Assembly (NCBI GenBank): GCA_022616435.1
Contig: JAKEET010000096.1
Span: 1 to 64,000 of the forward strand
Origin: Gemmataceae bacterium
GTDB taxonomy: Bacteria > Planctomycetota > Planctomycetia > Gemmatales > Gemmataceae
Direction of reading: 5' to 3'
DNA length: 64,000 nucleotides
Position numbers and translations under genes: made by a program. A model generated the notes under the pieces. It was given only the letters and a program-made list of their open reading frames with translations. It was not told the DNA's origin and ran no database searches. Shown here piece by piece: positions 1 to 8,756 of the stretch. How positions within the stretch are numbered: the first letter of the stretch is position 1; each line of letters begins with the position of its first letter.

Positions 1-116
1 ATGATCGACGACGGTTGCATTTTCAAGAATAATCCGAAAACAGTCGCGATCTTTATCCTTTCTTCATTCGACGCCGCGTCGGTGGAAAGCCCTACGCCAA
101 CTGCTTCCGCATCGCC

Positions 117-1265
117 TCATTCGTGTCGCAGCGCCTGCGACGGCGGCAGTTGCGCGGCAATCCAGGCCGGATAGATCGAGCCCAGCACGCCCGCCAGGAT
201 GCCCAGGCCAATGCCTTTTCCCAGGATTTCCGGGCTTATCCGGCCGACCACGACCGTGCTCGTCAAACTGTAGCGGGACAGGAACTCGACCAGCGGCAAC
301 GCCAGCGCCACCCCCACCGCGCAGCCGACCGCCGCCAGCACCAGCGATTCCAGCACGATCATCTTCACGATCCGGCGTTTCCGCCAGCCGACCGCCCGCA
401 GCGTGGCGATCTCGCGGATGCGCTCGGCGATCGACATCATCATGGTGTTCAGCATGCTCACCAGGCCGATGATCAGCGCGATGGTGGACGACGCCCACGC
501 CAGCCCTTTGAGCATCTGGGTTTCGAACATGGTCTTGACGTGGTCCTGTGTCGATTGCACCGCCAGCCGCAACGTCTGGCCGCGGTCGTCGCGCATCGCC
601 TCGATCTCTTGCTTGACGCGCTCGACGGCCGCGACCTTGTCGGGGACGTCGTCGAGGAAGATGAGGAACGTGGTCACCTGGTTGTGCCGGCCCATCAGCT
701 CTTGCAGCTCGTGGATCGGGACCATGGCGCCGTTGGCTTCGATCATGTTGTAGCTGTCGTAGACGCCGACAATCTCAAACGGCTCGCCCTCGATCTCCAC
801 CGTGTCGCCGGCCTTCTTGCCGAGGCTGCGGGCCAGCATGTTGCCCATCATGGCCTTGCGATGGTCGCCGGAGCGTACGAATCGGCCCTGCAGAAGCCTC
901 GTCTTGTCGATCAGCCGGCTGTCGACCTTGAGCCCGAACACGTAGACGGCGACGAGCTGGGCTTGCTCGAAGGTCACCAGATCGATCAGCGTCGGCTCGA
1001 CGGCGCGCACCCCGGGAACCTTGCGCATGCGCTCGCCGAGGGCTTCGTCGAGGTTGCTGGCGATTCGCTGGGTGATGCCCGCCCGGACCACGACCAGATC
1101 GACGCTGCGGGTCTCATAGAGGCCCGCGAAGGAGCGTTCATAGCCCTCGGCGGTGCCGAGCATCGAGATGACGGCGCACACCGCGACGGCCATGCTGGTG
1201 CAGGTCAGGATTGACCGAACCTTGCGCCGCCAGACGTTCTTCAGGACGAGGGAGATGAACCACAT
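117..1265 (-). CDS. MacB/FtsX-type ABC transporter permease
   Basis: 382-residue inner-membrane permease. One membrane segment lies near residues 17-40, followed by a roughly 220-residue extracytoplasmic domain of the MacB periplasmic type, then three segments near 268-290, 315-340 and 351-375. The stretch IAERIREIATLRAVGWRKR after the second segment is the usual FtsX coupling loop that contacts the ATPase. Known relatives export lipoproteins, peptides or macrolides or signal to cell-wall hydrolases; the substrate here cannot be told. An in-frame ATG lies 12 codons upstream, but the start at 1265 puts the typical N-terminal helix first. The ATPase partner is not in the window; bases 1-116 downstream hold nothing I can support. 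Confidence 0.9.
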   Translation of the reverse strand: MWFISLVLKNVWRRKVRSILTCTSMAVAVCAVISMLGTAEGYERSFAGLYETRSVDLVVVRAGITQRIASNLDEALGERMRKVPGVRAVEPTLIDLVTFEQAQLVAVYVFGLKVDSRLIDKTRLLQGRFVRSGDHRKAMMGNMLARSLGKKAGDTVEIEGEPFEIVGVYDSYNMIEANGAMVPIHELQELMGRHNQVTTFLIFLDDVPDKVAAVERVKQEIEAMRDDRGQTLRLAVQSTQDHVKTMFETQMLKGLAWASSTIALIIGLVSMLNTMMMSIAERIREIATLRAVGWRKRRIVKMIVLESLVLAAVGCAVGVALALPLVEFLSRYSLTSTVVVGRISPEILGKGIGLGILAGVLGSIYPAWIAAQLPPSQALRHE

Positions 1266-1285
1266 GAAGATCACTCTGAACTCTG

Positions 1286-1381
1286 GAACACTAATCCACA
1301 CTGATCTTCACTAATCGGAAACATCGGAACAAGGCAAGTGCGTGTTCCGATTTTAGTGTCGATCAGCGGCGCTTAGTGTTC
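1286..1381. repeat. imperfect long inverted repeat built on GATTAGTG
   Basis: Arm 1286-1320 (starting GAACACTAATCC) is the near reverse complement of arm 1345-1381 (ending GCTTAGTGTTC). Related words recur at 1412-1450 (GATCACTGAGGATCAG, GATTAGTGTTTC). It occupies the upstream region of the permease gene. It resembles REP-type intergenic repeats; no transposase is associated. Confidence 0.75.
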
Positions 1382-1487
1382 AGCTGGGTTGTTCCGGCCT
1401 CTTATGCAGATCACTGAGGATCAGACGCTTCCATCAGCGAAGATTAGTGTTTCAAGTTAGTCGCGAATCCCTGGGTGGCTACCGCTG

Positions 1488-1515
1488 TTGTCGCACCGCG
1501 TGCGTTCCGTATATT
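1488..1515 (+). promoter_or_regulatory. putative sigma70-type promoter
   Basis: TTGTCG, 16 bases, TATATT, about 47 bases before the small basic ORF at 1562. The -10 element is good; the -35 matches four of six. Confidence 0.4.
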
Positions 1516-1561
1516 CTTCTGAACAACCACCACCCGCCTTCTCGTACAAGGAGCAGAGTTC

Positions 1562-1648
1562 ATGGGCAGCCGACGCCGTGGCAGCGGTCGCCGCAAAGTG
1601 GGACGCAAGAAACGCCGCATGCGTGCCCGCATCCGGCATCGCAAGTGA
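1562..1648 (+). CDS. 28-residue Arg/Lys-rich peptide, possible ribosomal small protein
   Basis: A 28-codon ORF starting MGSRRRGSGRRKVG and ending RIRHRK. More than half of the residues are Arg or Lys. AAGGAG lies 8 bases before the ATG, and a plausible promoter is centred near 1500. The composition and MGS opening recall the very short basic ribosomal proteins of other phyla (the AURKAIP1/COX24-like and bL37 types); that likeness is from memory and is not proof. It sits alone between the permease and a secreted propeller gene, too short for usual ORF calling. Alternative: a chance ORF, although the ribosome-binding site and extreme composition argue against that. Confidence 0.6.
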   Translation: MGSRRRGSGRRKVGRKKRRMRARIRHRK

Positions 1649-1736
1649 TGCCGGCCTGGCGTGATGTCGGCGCCGCGAGCATCCGCGACAGCGTCCCACG
1701 CCGGCCGTCGCCGCATTCCGTGATCGAGATCGTCTC

Positions 1737-3227
1737 ATGCGCTCGCTAGCTGTTGTCTTGACCGGAGTCGCCCTCGGCGCGCTGATCGGCGCGTTCGTCG
1801 CCGATCCTGTCGCCGCCGACGTCAAGAACGGCAGCGATTGGCCGTGTTTCCTCGGCCCCCTGGGCACGAGCGTCTCGCCGGAAACCGGGATCGTCGCCCC
1901 CTGGCCCAAGGCCGGCCCGCGCGTTGTCTGGCAACGCAAGATCGGCATCGGCTACGGCGCCCCGGTCGTCAGCAAGGGCAAGCTGTATCTCTTTCATCGC
2001 AAGGCCAGCCTGATCCCGCACGCCCTGGCGGTGAAAGGCGTCGGACCGGCGTGGGCGGCGCCGGGCGTGTTCCCGCAAGCCGCGTTCTCCACCTGGCTGG
2101 CAACTCTCGATCCGAGCCTGTTCGATCGCTTCGGCACGGCCGCCACGCTGACCTGCATGAAGGCGGACACCGGCGAGCCCCTGTGGTCGTTCGAGTATCC
2201 CACCGATTACAAGGACAAGTACAGCTACAACGGCGGCCCGCGCTGCTGCCCGGTTGTCGACGGCGACCTCATCTTCTTGCACGGCGTCGAAGGCATGCTC
2301 CATTGCCTGAACGCCGACACCGGCAAGGTGGTCTGGAAGCTCGACACCGTCGCCAAGTTCGGCATCATCCAGAACTTCTTCGGCGTCGGCAGCACGCCGG
2401 TCGTCGAAGGGGAGCTGCTGATCGTGCAGATCGGCGGCAGCCCGCCCGGCAGCGCTAACGCCGACTTCGCCGAGCTCAAGGGCAACGGCAGCGCCGTGGT
2501 CGCCTTCGAGAAAACCACCGGCAAGGTCCGCTACCAGCTGGGCGACGAGCTGGCCAGCTACGCCAGCCCCGTGATCGCCACCATTGGCGGCCGCCGCTGG
2601 GCCTTCGTGTTCGCCCGCGGCGGCCTGGTCGCGTTTGAGCCGAAGAGCGGCAAGCTCGATTTTCACTTCCCGTGGCGCTCGAAGGATTACGAGAGCGTCA
2701 ACGCCAGCAACCCGGTCGTGGTCGGCGACACGGTGCTGATCACCGAGACCTACGGCCCCGGCAGCGCCCTGCTCAAGGTGAAGGCCGGCGCGAAGGCGGG
2801 CGCGGCCGACGTGCTGTGGAACGAGGCCGGCAAATCCAGGAAAAGCCTGCAGTGCCACTGGATGACGCCGATCCACCACGACGGCTACGTGTACGGCTCA
2901 AGCGGCCGGCACGACTACAACGCCGAGCTGCGCTGCGTCGAGCTGGCGACCGGAAAGGTCATGTGGCGCGAGGAGGGCTTGACGCGCACGTCGCTGCTGA
3001 TGGTGGACGGCCATTTCGTGTGCCTGGGCGAGGACGGCATCCTCCGCTTGCTCAAGGTGAACCCGCGGAAGTACGAAGAGATTTCGCAAGTCGAGTTGAT
3101 CGATCCGGAAACGCAGCGGCCGTTGCTCAAGTATCCGTGCTGGGCGGCCCCCATTCTTTCGCACGGCCTGATGTACCTGCGCGGCGACGACCGCCTGGTG
3201 TGCGTCGAGTTGATTCCGCGCAAATAG
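1737..3227 (+). CDS. secreted PQQ-type beta-propeller protein
   Basis: 496 residues. An N-terminal signal peptide ends near residue 27 (AAD-V). The mature protein opens DWPCFLGPLGTSVSPETG, the customary start of planctomycete PQQ-like repeat proteins. Blade motifs recur: DTGEPLW, DTGKVVWKLD, TTGKVRYQLG, ATGKVMWREEG. The fold is a seven- or eight-bladed propeller as in BamB or quinoprotein dehydrogenases. No dehydrogenase cysteine-pair or calcium site is evident, so a scaffold or binding role in the periplasm is likelier than catalysis. It converges on the DUF11 gene across a large heptamer-repeat hairpin. Confidence 0.85.
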   Translation: MRSLAVVLTGVALGALIGAFVADPVAADVKNGSDWPCFLGPLGTSVSPETGIVAPWPKAGPRVVWQRKIGIGYGAPVVSKGKLYLFHRKASLIPHALAVKGVGPAWAAPGVFPQAAFSTWLATLDPSLFDRFGTAATLTCMKADTGEPLWSFEYPTDYKDKYSYNGGPRCCPVVDGDLIFLHGVEGMLHCLNADTGKVVWKLDTVAKFGIIQNFFGVGSTPVVEGELLIVQIGGSPPGSANADFAELKGNGSAVVAFEKTTGKVRYQLGDELASYASPVIATIGGRRWAFVFARGGLVAFEPKSGKLDFHFPWRSKDYESVNASNPVVVGDTVLITETYGPGSALLKVKAGAKAGAADVLWNEAGKSRKSLQCHWMTPIHHDGYVYGSSGRHDYNAELRCVELATGKVMWREEGLTRTSLLMVDGHFVCLGEDGILRLLKVNPRKYEEISQVELIDPETQRPLLKYPCWAAPILSHGLMYLRGDDRLVCVELIPRK

Positions 3228-3386
3228 TGGTTGGTGGTTAGTGGTTGGTGGTTAGTGGTTAGTGGTTCGTGATCGGTGTGCTCCACTAACCACTAACCAC
3301 TAACCACCAACCACCAACCACCCACCACCAACCACTAACCACCAACCACTAACCACCAACCACTAACCACCAACCACCAACCACCC
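3228..3386. repeat. heptamer tandem repeats in inverted orientation
   Basis: Starting one base after a stop codon, seven-base units TGGTTGG/TGGTTAG run to about 3268. After a 15-base spacer the complementary units CCACTAA/CCACCAA run from 3283 to 3384. The two blocks can pair into a very long hairpin between convergent genes, so they could act as a bidirectional terminator. Units alternate A/C at one position rather than being identical. Confidence 0.9.
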
Positions 3387-3388
3387 TC

Positions 3389-5137
3389 TTAGCGATCGTT
3401 GTAGAATCGCGTCGCTTCCTCGCGCAGCACCGATTCGGGCAGGCCGTCGGCGCGGATGCGGGCGCGGAAGCGGGCGTCGCCGGCTTGCTGGCCGCGCACC
3501 GTGATCCGGTAGATCACGTCGGCCTTCGGGGCCAGGCGCGGCAGGGCGTCGAAGATCACCTCGCGGCCTTCGACGCGATGGCGGACGCCGGCAATGCTCT
3601 TGGCCGCCTTGAGTTCCACCTCTTCCGGAAGCGTGCACCGCAGCTCCAGGTTGGTTTCCATCTTGGTGCCGGCGTTGGTGACGCGGACCTCATAGGCCGT
3701 CTCGGCGCCCACTTCCACCGGATCATCGACGTCCACCAGCTCCATCACCAGCGACGACAGACCTTCGACCCGCGTGACCGTCGAGGCCTCGCTGCGGACG
3801 CCGCGCGTGCTGGCGACCTGGGCGGTGAGCTGATGCTCGCCCGGCGCCGCCGCGATCAGGTCGAGAGTCACTTCCCGGCTCTGGCCCGGCGCCAGGTCGC
3901 CGATTTGCCAGGTGACCGACTTGGTCACCTCGTCCCAGCGTCCGCCGCTGGCCGCATGGAACTTGAAGCCCGGGGGCACGATCTCGCGGAGCATCACGTT
4001 GGGCGCGTTGGCCACGCTCGGGTTGCCGACTTTCAACTTGTACACGGTGTGGCGGTCGATGTAGCGCAGCTTCGGCCCGTTGATCGTCAGGTCGAGCTTC
4101 AGATCGACGATGGCGGTGGTGTGCTCGGCCGCGGCGGTCAAGTCGCCGTCGCCGGTGGCGGTGAACCGGCAGTGGGTGGTGCCGGCGCTCTTGGCGGTGC
4201 ACGGAATCTGAAACGTCCGGGATTCCTTGGGCGCCAGGCTGCCCACGGGCAGCTCCACGATGCGGCCGTTGGCCTTGTCGGGGCTGCCGGCGAGGACCGC
4301 CTTGACCTTGACCCCTTCGGCGACGCCGTCGCCGGGGTTGGAGATGACGAAGCCGAGATTGAAAGTCTCGCCGGTCACCACTTGCGGCGGCGCCTGCACC
4401 TTGATGTGCAAGAGCGGCTCGCGCACCTGCACCTGCTGCCCGGCGGTGGCGGCGAAGCTGACCGTCGCCGCGCAGTTGAGGGGCCCGCGCTGGTTGCACA
4501 CGAGTTGCAGCTCCAGCCGGCGCTGCTGGTTGGCCCCCAGGGACCCGATGGTCCAGACCAGGTCGTCGCGTTCGGTCACGGCGAGGGGCTCGGTCCGCCG
4601 GCAGGTGACGCCGGGGCTCAGGCGATGCCGGACCATGACGTTGTGGACCGGCGCCGAGCCGTGGTTCCGCACCAGGATCTGGCAGTTCATCGGCATGTTG
4701 AGGCGCGCCGTGGGGGCGCCGACCCATTCGACGCTCACATGCGGATCTTGCCTCGGCGCGGGCGGCGGTTCCGACGGCGCCGGCGCTGCCGGGCTGAGCC
4801 GCGGGAATGATTCGACCGCTTCCGGTGCGGTTGTCTTGGGAAGCGGGCTCGACGGGGTCGGGCTCACCGACGGCGGGCTCACCGAAGGCAGGGGCAACGT
4901 GGGCGGCGGCGGTAGTTTGACCTCTGCCTGCACGGGAACGGCCGCCGGGAACCCAGGCCGCACCGGTTTGGCGGCGTCCTGGCTTGGCGCGGGCGGCGCC
5001 GGCAGCGCCGCCGGGGTGGCCGGCGGCGCCAGCGGCGGCAAGTCGCCGGACTGGCCCCAGCCGAGCTGTCCCAGAGCGCCGAGTCCCATGCCGGCACAGA
5101 CGACTCCAACTCCCAGCCACCAACGTCGGCGACGCAT
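3389..5137 (-). CDS. secreted DUF11-repeat protein with Pro-rich linker
   Basis: 582 residues. A strongly basic N-terminus (MRRRRWW) and a hydrophobic segment ending near residue 28 form a signal peptide. Residues about 32-130 are a Pro/Ala/Ser-rich linker. From residue 132 there are at least three or four immunoglobulin-like DUF11 repeats, each with phrases of the type ARLNMPMNCQILVRNHGSAPVHNV, VTWQIGDLAPGQSREV, or YEVRVTNAGT. Such repeats are found in cell-surface and envelope proteins. GGAGG lies about 7 bases before the ATG. No catalytic motif is seen; an envelope structural or adhesive role is inferred. Confidence 0.85.
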   Translation of the reverse strand: MRRRRWWLGVGVVCAGMGLGALGQLGWGQSGDLPPLAPPATPAALPAPPAPSQDAAKPVRPGFPAAVPVQAEVKLPPPPTLPLPSVSPPSVSPTPSSPLPKTTAPEAVESFPRLSPAAPAPSEPPPAPRQDPHVSVEWVGAPTARLNMPMNCQILVRNHGSAPVHNVMVRHRLSPGVTCRRTEPLAVTERDDLVWTIGSLGANQQRRLELQLVCNQRGPLNCAATVSFAATAGQQVQVREPLLHIKVQAPPQVVTGETFNLGFVISNPGDGVAEGVKVKAVLAGSPDKANGRIVELPVGSLAPKESRTFQIPCTAKSAGTTHCRFTATGDGDLTAAAEHTTAIVDLKLDLTINGPKLRYIDRHTVYKLKVGNPSVANAPNVMLREIVPPGFKFHAASGGRWDEVTKSVTWQIGDLAPGQSREVTLDLIAAAPGEHQLTAQVASTRGVRSEASTVTRVEGLSSLVMELVDVDDPVEVGAETAYEVRVTNAGTKMETNLELRCTLPEEVELKAAKSIAGVRHRVEGREVIFDALPRLAPKADVIYRITVRGQQAGDARFRARIRADGLPESVLREEATRFYNDR

Positions 5138-5305
5138 GCCCCACCTCCCCGGCGCGCACGAACCCAGCCTCCGCCGCCCGGCGCGCTTGAGTTGCCCGCT
5201 GAAATCTGAATGAAGGGTCGGGAGAATAACGAATCGGCGCTGGGAGTCAAGAGCGGTTCGTGGCGGCCAGATGACCGGCGTTCGTCGCTGGCTTCGCAGT
5301 CGTAG

Positions 5306-6241
5306 TTACGGCAATTGCCGCCGAAACTCGTCCAAGGTGGCCGCCGTCTTGATTGCCTTCTGCAGCGCTCTTAGCGCGGCGACATCGTCAATGCGGCGGA
5401 TGCGCGGCGCCAGCCTTTTGCCTTGCGCGCCGAACTTCAACTCCAAGGCCAAGGCAAGTCCCGAGTGCAACTCGGCAATTCGGCCAACTCGTTGGCCCTT
5501 TTCAAAGCCGATCCGTTCCACACTCGTCACGTAAGGCATCGCGTTCTCCTTCTCAAACTCTTGCAATTCGCGCCAGAAATCGTCGCTCAGCGCCTTCGGC
5601 AGAACCATCAGCCAATCGATGAACCGAAACACATTCTCGACCTCTTGGCGCGGCCACGCCTTCTCGTACAAGCGCCGGACAATCCGCATTTTCCAAGCCC
5701 GTCGCGTCTCCGGCGACTTCCGTGTTTGCAACGCCTTCAAGTGCGCCAGCACCAAGATGGCAAACGGGTTATCGCTTTTCTCGAGCGCGGACTCATCGGC
5801 GGCGTAGTCGAGCAACTTCACCACTGGATAAACAAGGCTCGTCGTGCAGCCGAACAGGCTCTCTTCGTGCTTGTTCGGTCGCCAGTCAAGCCGATCGTCC
5901 GCCAGCACCGCGAGGCTCACCACCATCCGATTATACTTATCGGTCAGCCGGTTGTGGTAGGCGTGAATGCGGCTCGGAAACGCATCTTCCCGTTGAGTCT
6001 GTACTTCGATGTGGATGAGCACCCACGCTTCCTTGCCGTCCCTGCGCCACACCTTCACCAACTTGTCCACATGCTTGCGGCCCGTCTCGGATTCGCGAAC
6101 GACTTGCTGCAATTCCTTGTCGAGCATCTCGAAGCTGCGCGACCAGTCGATGTCCGCATGGATGCCGGGAAAAAGCAACGCCATGAACGACGGAAAATAG
6201 CGGTCGAGAGCTTCCTTCCACGGGCTGTCGAAGTCGCTCAT
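5306..6241 (-). CDS. Rpn/PD-(D/E)XK family nuclease-like protein
   Basis: 310 residues from the ATG giving MSDFDSPWKE; a longer start 17 codons upstream is less likely. Asp59 in RKHVDKLVKV and the strand AWVLIHIEVQTQ with Glu79 and Gln81 form the D...ExQ nuclease core of the Rpn (recombination-promoting nuclease, PD-(D/E)XK transposase-like) family. The following HAYHNRLTDKYNRMVVSLAVLADD segment is also typical. Family members cut DNA and promote RecA-independent recombination. It diverges from moeA, and no inverted-repeat ends or target duplication are visible, so it is a solitary gene and not an IS. Confidence 0.8.
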   Translation of the reverse strand: MSDFDSPWKEALDRYFPSFMALLFPGIHADIDWSRSFEMLDKELQQVVRESETGRKHVDKLVKVWRRDGKEAWVLIHIEVQTQREDAFPSRIHAYHNRLTDKYNRMVVSLAVLADDRLDWRPNKHEESLFGCTTSLVYPVVKLLDYAADESALEKSDNPFAILVLAHLKALQTRKSPETRRAWKMRIVRRLYEKAWPRQEVENVFRFIDWLMVLPKALSDDFWRELQEFEKENAMPYVTSVERIGFEKGQRVGRIAELHSGLALALELKFGAQGKRLAPRIRRIDDVAALRALQKAIKTAATLDEFRRQLP

Positions 6242-6369
6242 GGCAACGCCCCGAAGTGCCGCACCTGCGGCACGTGGTGTTTGACATTCCACAACAGTAT
6301 GCCAAAAAGTCCGGCCGATTGCTCGATCATGAAGGGGATCAACTTGACTTGTTCGCTGATAACGACAAG

Positions 6370-8388
6370 ATGAGACCGATGAAACAGGATCAATTCCTCA
6401 ACGTCATCGATCGCGACGAAGCCGAGCGGCGCTTCCGGGCGGCCCTCGATCTGCGGCCGCTGGCCGCGGAGGAAGTGACGCTCGATCGGGCCCTCGGCCG
6501 GGTGCTGGCGCGGGACGTGATCGCGCCCGTGGACGTGCCGAGCTTCGATCGCTCGAATGTGGACGGCTTCGCAGTCCGGGCCGAGGACACCTTTGCCGCC
6601 GCCGAGGACCGGCCCCAGCGGTTGCGACTGTCCGGTGAGGCGCTGGTTCCCGGCGTGCCGCCGCGCGCGACGATCCAGGCCGGCGTCGCCGCGGCGATTG
6701 CGACGGGGGCGATGTTGCCGCGCGGCGCCGATGCCGTGGTGATGGTGGAACACACCGATGCGCTGGGCGCCGAGCTGCTGGTGCGCCGCCCGGTGGCGCC
6801 CGGCGCAAACATCTCCGGGGCCGGCGGCGACATCGGCCGCGGCGAGACCGTGCTCCGCCGCGGCGAGCTGGTGACGTCGCGCGAGACCGGCGTCCTGGCG
6901 GCGCTGGGCGTCACTTCGGCCGCCGTGGTCCGCAAGCCGCGCGTGGCGATCCTCTCGACCGGCAACGAGCTGATCGCGCCCGGACAACCGATGCGGCCGG
7001 GCCTGGTCTACGACAGCAACGCCACGATCCTCGCCGACGCCGTTCGCGAGCTGGGGGGCGAGCCGGTCCACTTCGGCATCGCCCCGGACGAGCGTGAGCT
7101 CCTGGCCGAACTCGTCCGCCAGGCGCTCCACGAAGACGTGGTGCTGCTTTCGGGCGGCACCTCTAAAGGGGAGGGCGATCTGTCCTATCGCGTGGTCGCC
7201 GAGCTGGGCCAGCCGGGCATCATCGTGCACGGCGTGGCCCTGAAGCCCGGCAAGCCGCTGTGCCTGGCTGCGGTCAGTGTCCAGAGGTCGGAAGTCGGAG
7301 GTCAGAAGTCAGAAGAGTATCTGACTTCTGACTTCCGACCGCTGACTTCTGAGCCTCTGACTTCTGACCTCCGGCGTGTCGTTCCGGTCGTCGTGCTTCC
7401 CGGGTTTCCGACGTCGGCGATCTTCACCTTTCACGAGTTCGTGGCGCCGGTGATTCGATCGCTGGCGGGGCGGCGCCAAGACGCCGCCGCGACCGTGGCC
7501 GCCCGCCTGCCGCTGCGCGTCAACTCCGAGCGCGGCCGGACCGAGTATTTGCTTGTCGGTCTGGTAAAAAAGGGTCCTGACACCTTTTTTGCGTATCCGA
7601 TGGGGAAGGGGTCGGGGTCGGTGACGACGTTCAGCCGGGCCGACGGCTTTGTCGTCATCCCGCGCCAGCAGGAGTACGTCGCGGCGGGCACGGAGGTCCG
7701 GGTGCATCTCCTCGGTCAGGGATTGCAGCCCGCCGACCTGGTCGTGATCGGCAGTCATTGCGTCGGCCTCGATTACCTGCTGGGCCGGCTGCACGATCAG
7801 GGTTGGCGCACGAAATTCCTGGCGGTCGGCAGCACCGGCGGCCTGGAGGCGGCCCGGCGCGGCGAATGCGATATCGCCGGCATCCATCTCCTGGACGAAG
7901 CGACCCAGCAATACAATCGGCCGTTTGTCGGCGCCGGCCTGTGCCTGGTCGAGGGCTACCGGCGTCTGCAGGGAATCGTGTTTCGGCCGGGTGATGCGCG
8001 TTTCGCCGGCCGAACCGTCAAAGAAGCCATGGCACACGTGCTGGCCGACGCGGACTGCATCATGATCAATCGCAATCGCGGCAGCGGCACCCGCGTCCTG
8101 ATCGACCGGCTGCTGCACGGAATCCGGCCCCCCGGGTATTCCATGGAATCGCGATCGCACAATGCAGTGGTTGCAGCTGTCGAGCAGGGAAGGGCCGATT
8201 GGGGGGTGGCCATTGAAATAGCCGCGAAAAACGTCGATCTGGGGTTTTTGCCGCTTCAGGAAGAGCATTTCGACTTCGTCATGCCCGAGGATCGGCTGCA
8301 AAGTCAGGCAGTTCAACAGTTTACGGATAATCTCGGTCGGAAGGATGTCCGTAAGCACTTGCGGCACTTGATGTTCCGGCTTGACTGA
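6370..8388 (+). CDS. moeA: molybdopterin molybdotransferase MoeA fused to PBP-like domain
   Basis: 672 residues if started at 6370 (ATGs at 6256 and 6379 are alternatives; none has a strong ribosome-binding site). Residues 1 to about 430 are MoeA: FDRSNVDGFAVRAED, the NISGAGGDIGRGE loop, STGNELIAPG and LSGGTSKGEGD. MoeA inserts molybdate into adenylylated molybdopterin. Residues about 460-672 form a periplasmic-binding-protein-like domain (VGSTGGLEAARRGECDIAG, NRNRGSGTRVLIDRLL), as in the MoeA-PBP fusions thought to sense or deliver the metal or cofactor. Two palindromic repeats (7284-7372, 7566-7590) are translated in frame, in loops between conserved strands, and the conserved parts remain intact. 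Confidence 0.93.
   Translation: MRPMKQDQFLNVIDRDEAERRFRAALDLRPLAAEEVTLDRALGRVLARDVIAPVDVPSFDRSNVDGFAVRAEDTFAAAEDRPQRLRLSGEALVPGVPPRATIQAGVAAAIATGAMLPRGADAVVMVEHTDALGAELLVRRPVAPGANISGAGGDIGRGETVLRRGELVTSRETGVLAALGVTSAAVVRKPRVAILSTGNELIAPGQPMRPGLVYDSNATILADAVRELGGEPVHFGIAPDERELLAELVRQALHEDVVLLSGGTSKGEGDLSYRVVAELGQPGIIVHGVALKPGKPLCLAAVSVQRSEVGGQKSEEYLTSDFRPLTSEPLTSDLRRVVPVVVLPGFPTSAIFTFHEFVAPVIRSLAGRRQDAAATVAARLPLRVNSERGRTEYLLVGLVKKGPDTFFAYPMGKGSGSVTTFSRADGFVVIPRQQEYVAAGTEVRVHLLGQGLQPADLVVIGSHCVGLDYLLGRLHDQGWRTKFLAVGSTGGLEAARRGECDIAGIHLLDEATQQYNRPFVGAGLCLVEGYRRLQGIVFRPGDARFAGRTVKEAMAHVLADADCIMINRNRGSGTRVLIDRLLHGIRPPGYSMESRSHNAVVAAVEQGRADWGVAIEIAAKNVDLGFLPLQEEHFDFVMPEDRLQSQAVQQFTDNLGRKDVRKHLRHLMFRLD
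7284..7372. repeat. palindromic TCTGACTTCTGACCTC-type repeat inside moeA
   Basis: Left arm 7284-7315 (GAGGTCGGAAGTCGGAGG onward) pairs with 7321-7372 (multiple CTGACTTCTGAC words). It is translated as roughly 30 residues rich in S, E, R, T and D between GKPLCLAAV and VVVLPGFPTSA, a place where MoeA proteins normally have a short loop. Fragments of the same repeat occur at 18939-18957 (TGACCTCTGACCTCTGACT) and near 49799. Confidence 0.85.
7566..7590. repeat. AAAAAAGG...CCTTTTTT palindrome inside moeA
   Basis: Eight-base perfect arms around GTCCTGACA, translated in frame as VKKGPDTFF in a loop just before the conserved PMGKGSGSVTTF segment. It resembles the intergenic GGTGTCAGGAACC-type repeats of planctomycetes (from memory). 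Confidence 0.7.
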
Positions 8389-8756
8389 GCTGGCATGGCC
8401 GCTGGTTCGCAGCATAGGGTTGAATGCTTACCCCGCGCACCACAGATTCGGGCATCCCGGGTCAATCGACAGCATAACGTGCTTATTAATAATGACTTAT
8501 GGATTGTCATCGAGATGCCCAGACGGTTCGACGAGATCGTGTATTCGGATGAACACTCATCGCAAATTATGCCACGACGAAATAGTTGCGTCCCGTCCGC
8601 CATCATTCGCAGGTCCTTGATTGGACAACTCGCCGCCCGCGACCTAGGCTTGTACGGATTTTCTCCGGACAGAGCAGGGGCGCACATCGCGAGGATCGCA
8701 TGCGCTCCAACTCCAAATTCGTCGTCAGGCGGCAAAGTCACTCAGGGCTAATCTCA
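8389..8756. other. 368-base gap upstream of the kinase gene
   Basis: No gene I can support. It contains an AT-richer patch near 8480-8510, with TGAC...GTCA as a short palindrome at 8491-8507, and the putative promoter listed at 8621. The short ORFs here have no recognisable content. Confidence 0.4.
8621..8650 (+). promoter_or_regulatory. putative promoter of the kinase-tubulin gene
   Basis: TTGGAC, 18 bases, TAGGCT, about 105 bases before the ATG at 8757. Confidence 0.4.

Noticed and set aside
1-116. Short ORF from base 1 on the plus strand
   Set aside because: Extends into the permease gene on the other strand, with no ribosome-binding site and no recognisable sequence.
3228-3386. Regular short repeats that could be taken for a CRISPR array
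   Set aside because: Units are 7 bases with no unique spacers and appear in both orientations; no cas genes.
5306-6241. Rpn-type gene as an insertion sequence
   Set aside because: No terminal inverted repeats or target duplication seen, and no second transposase ORF.
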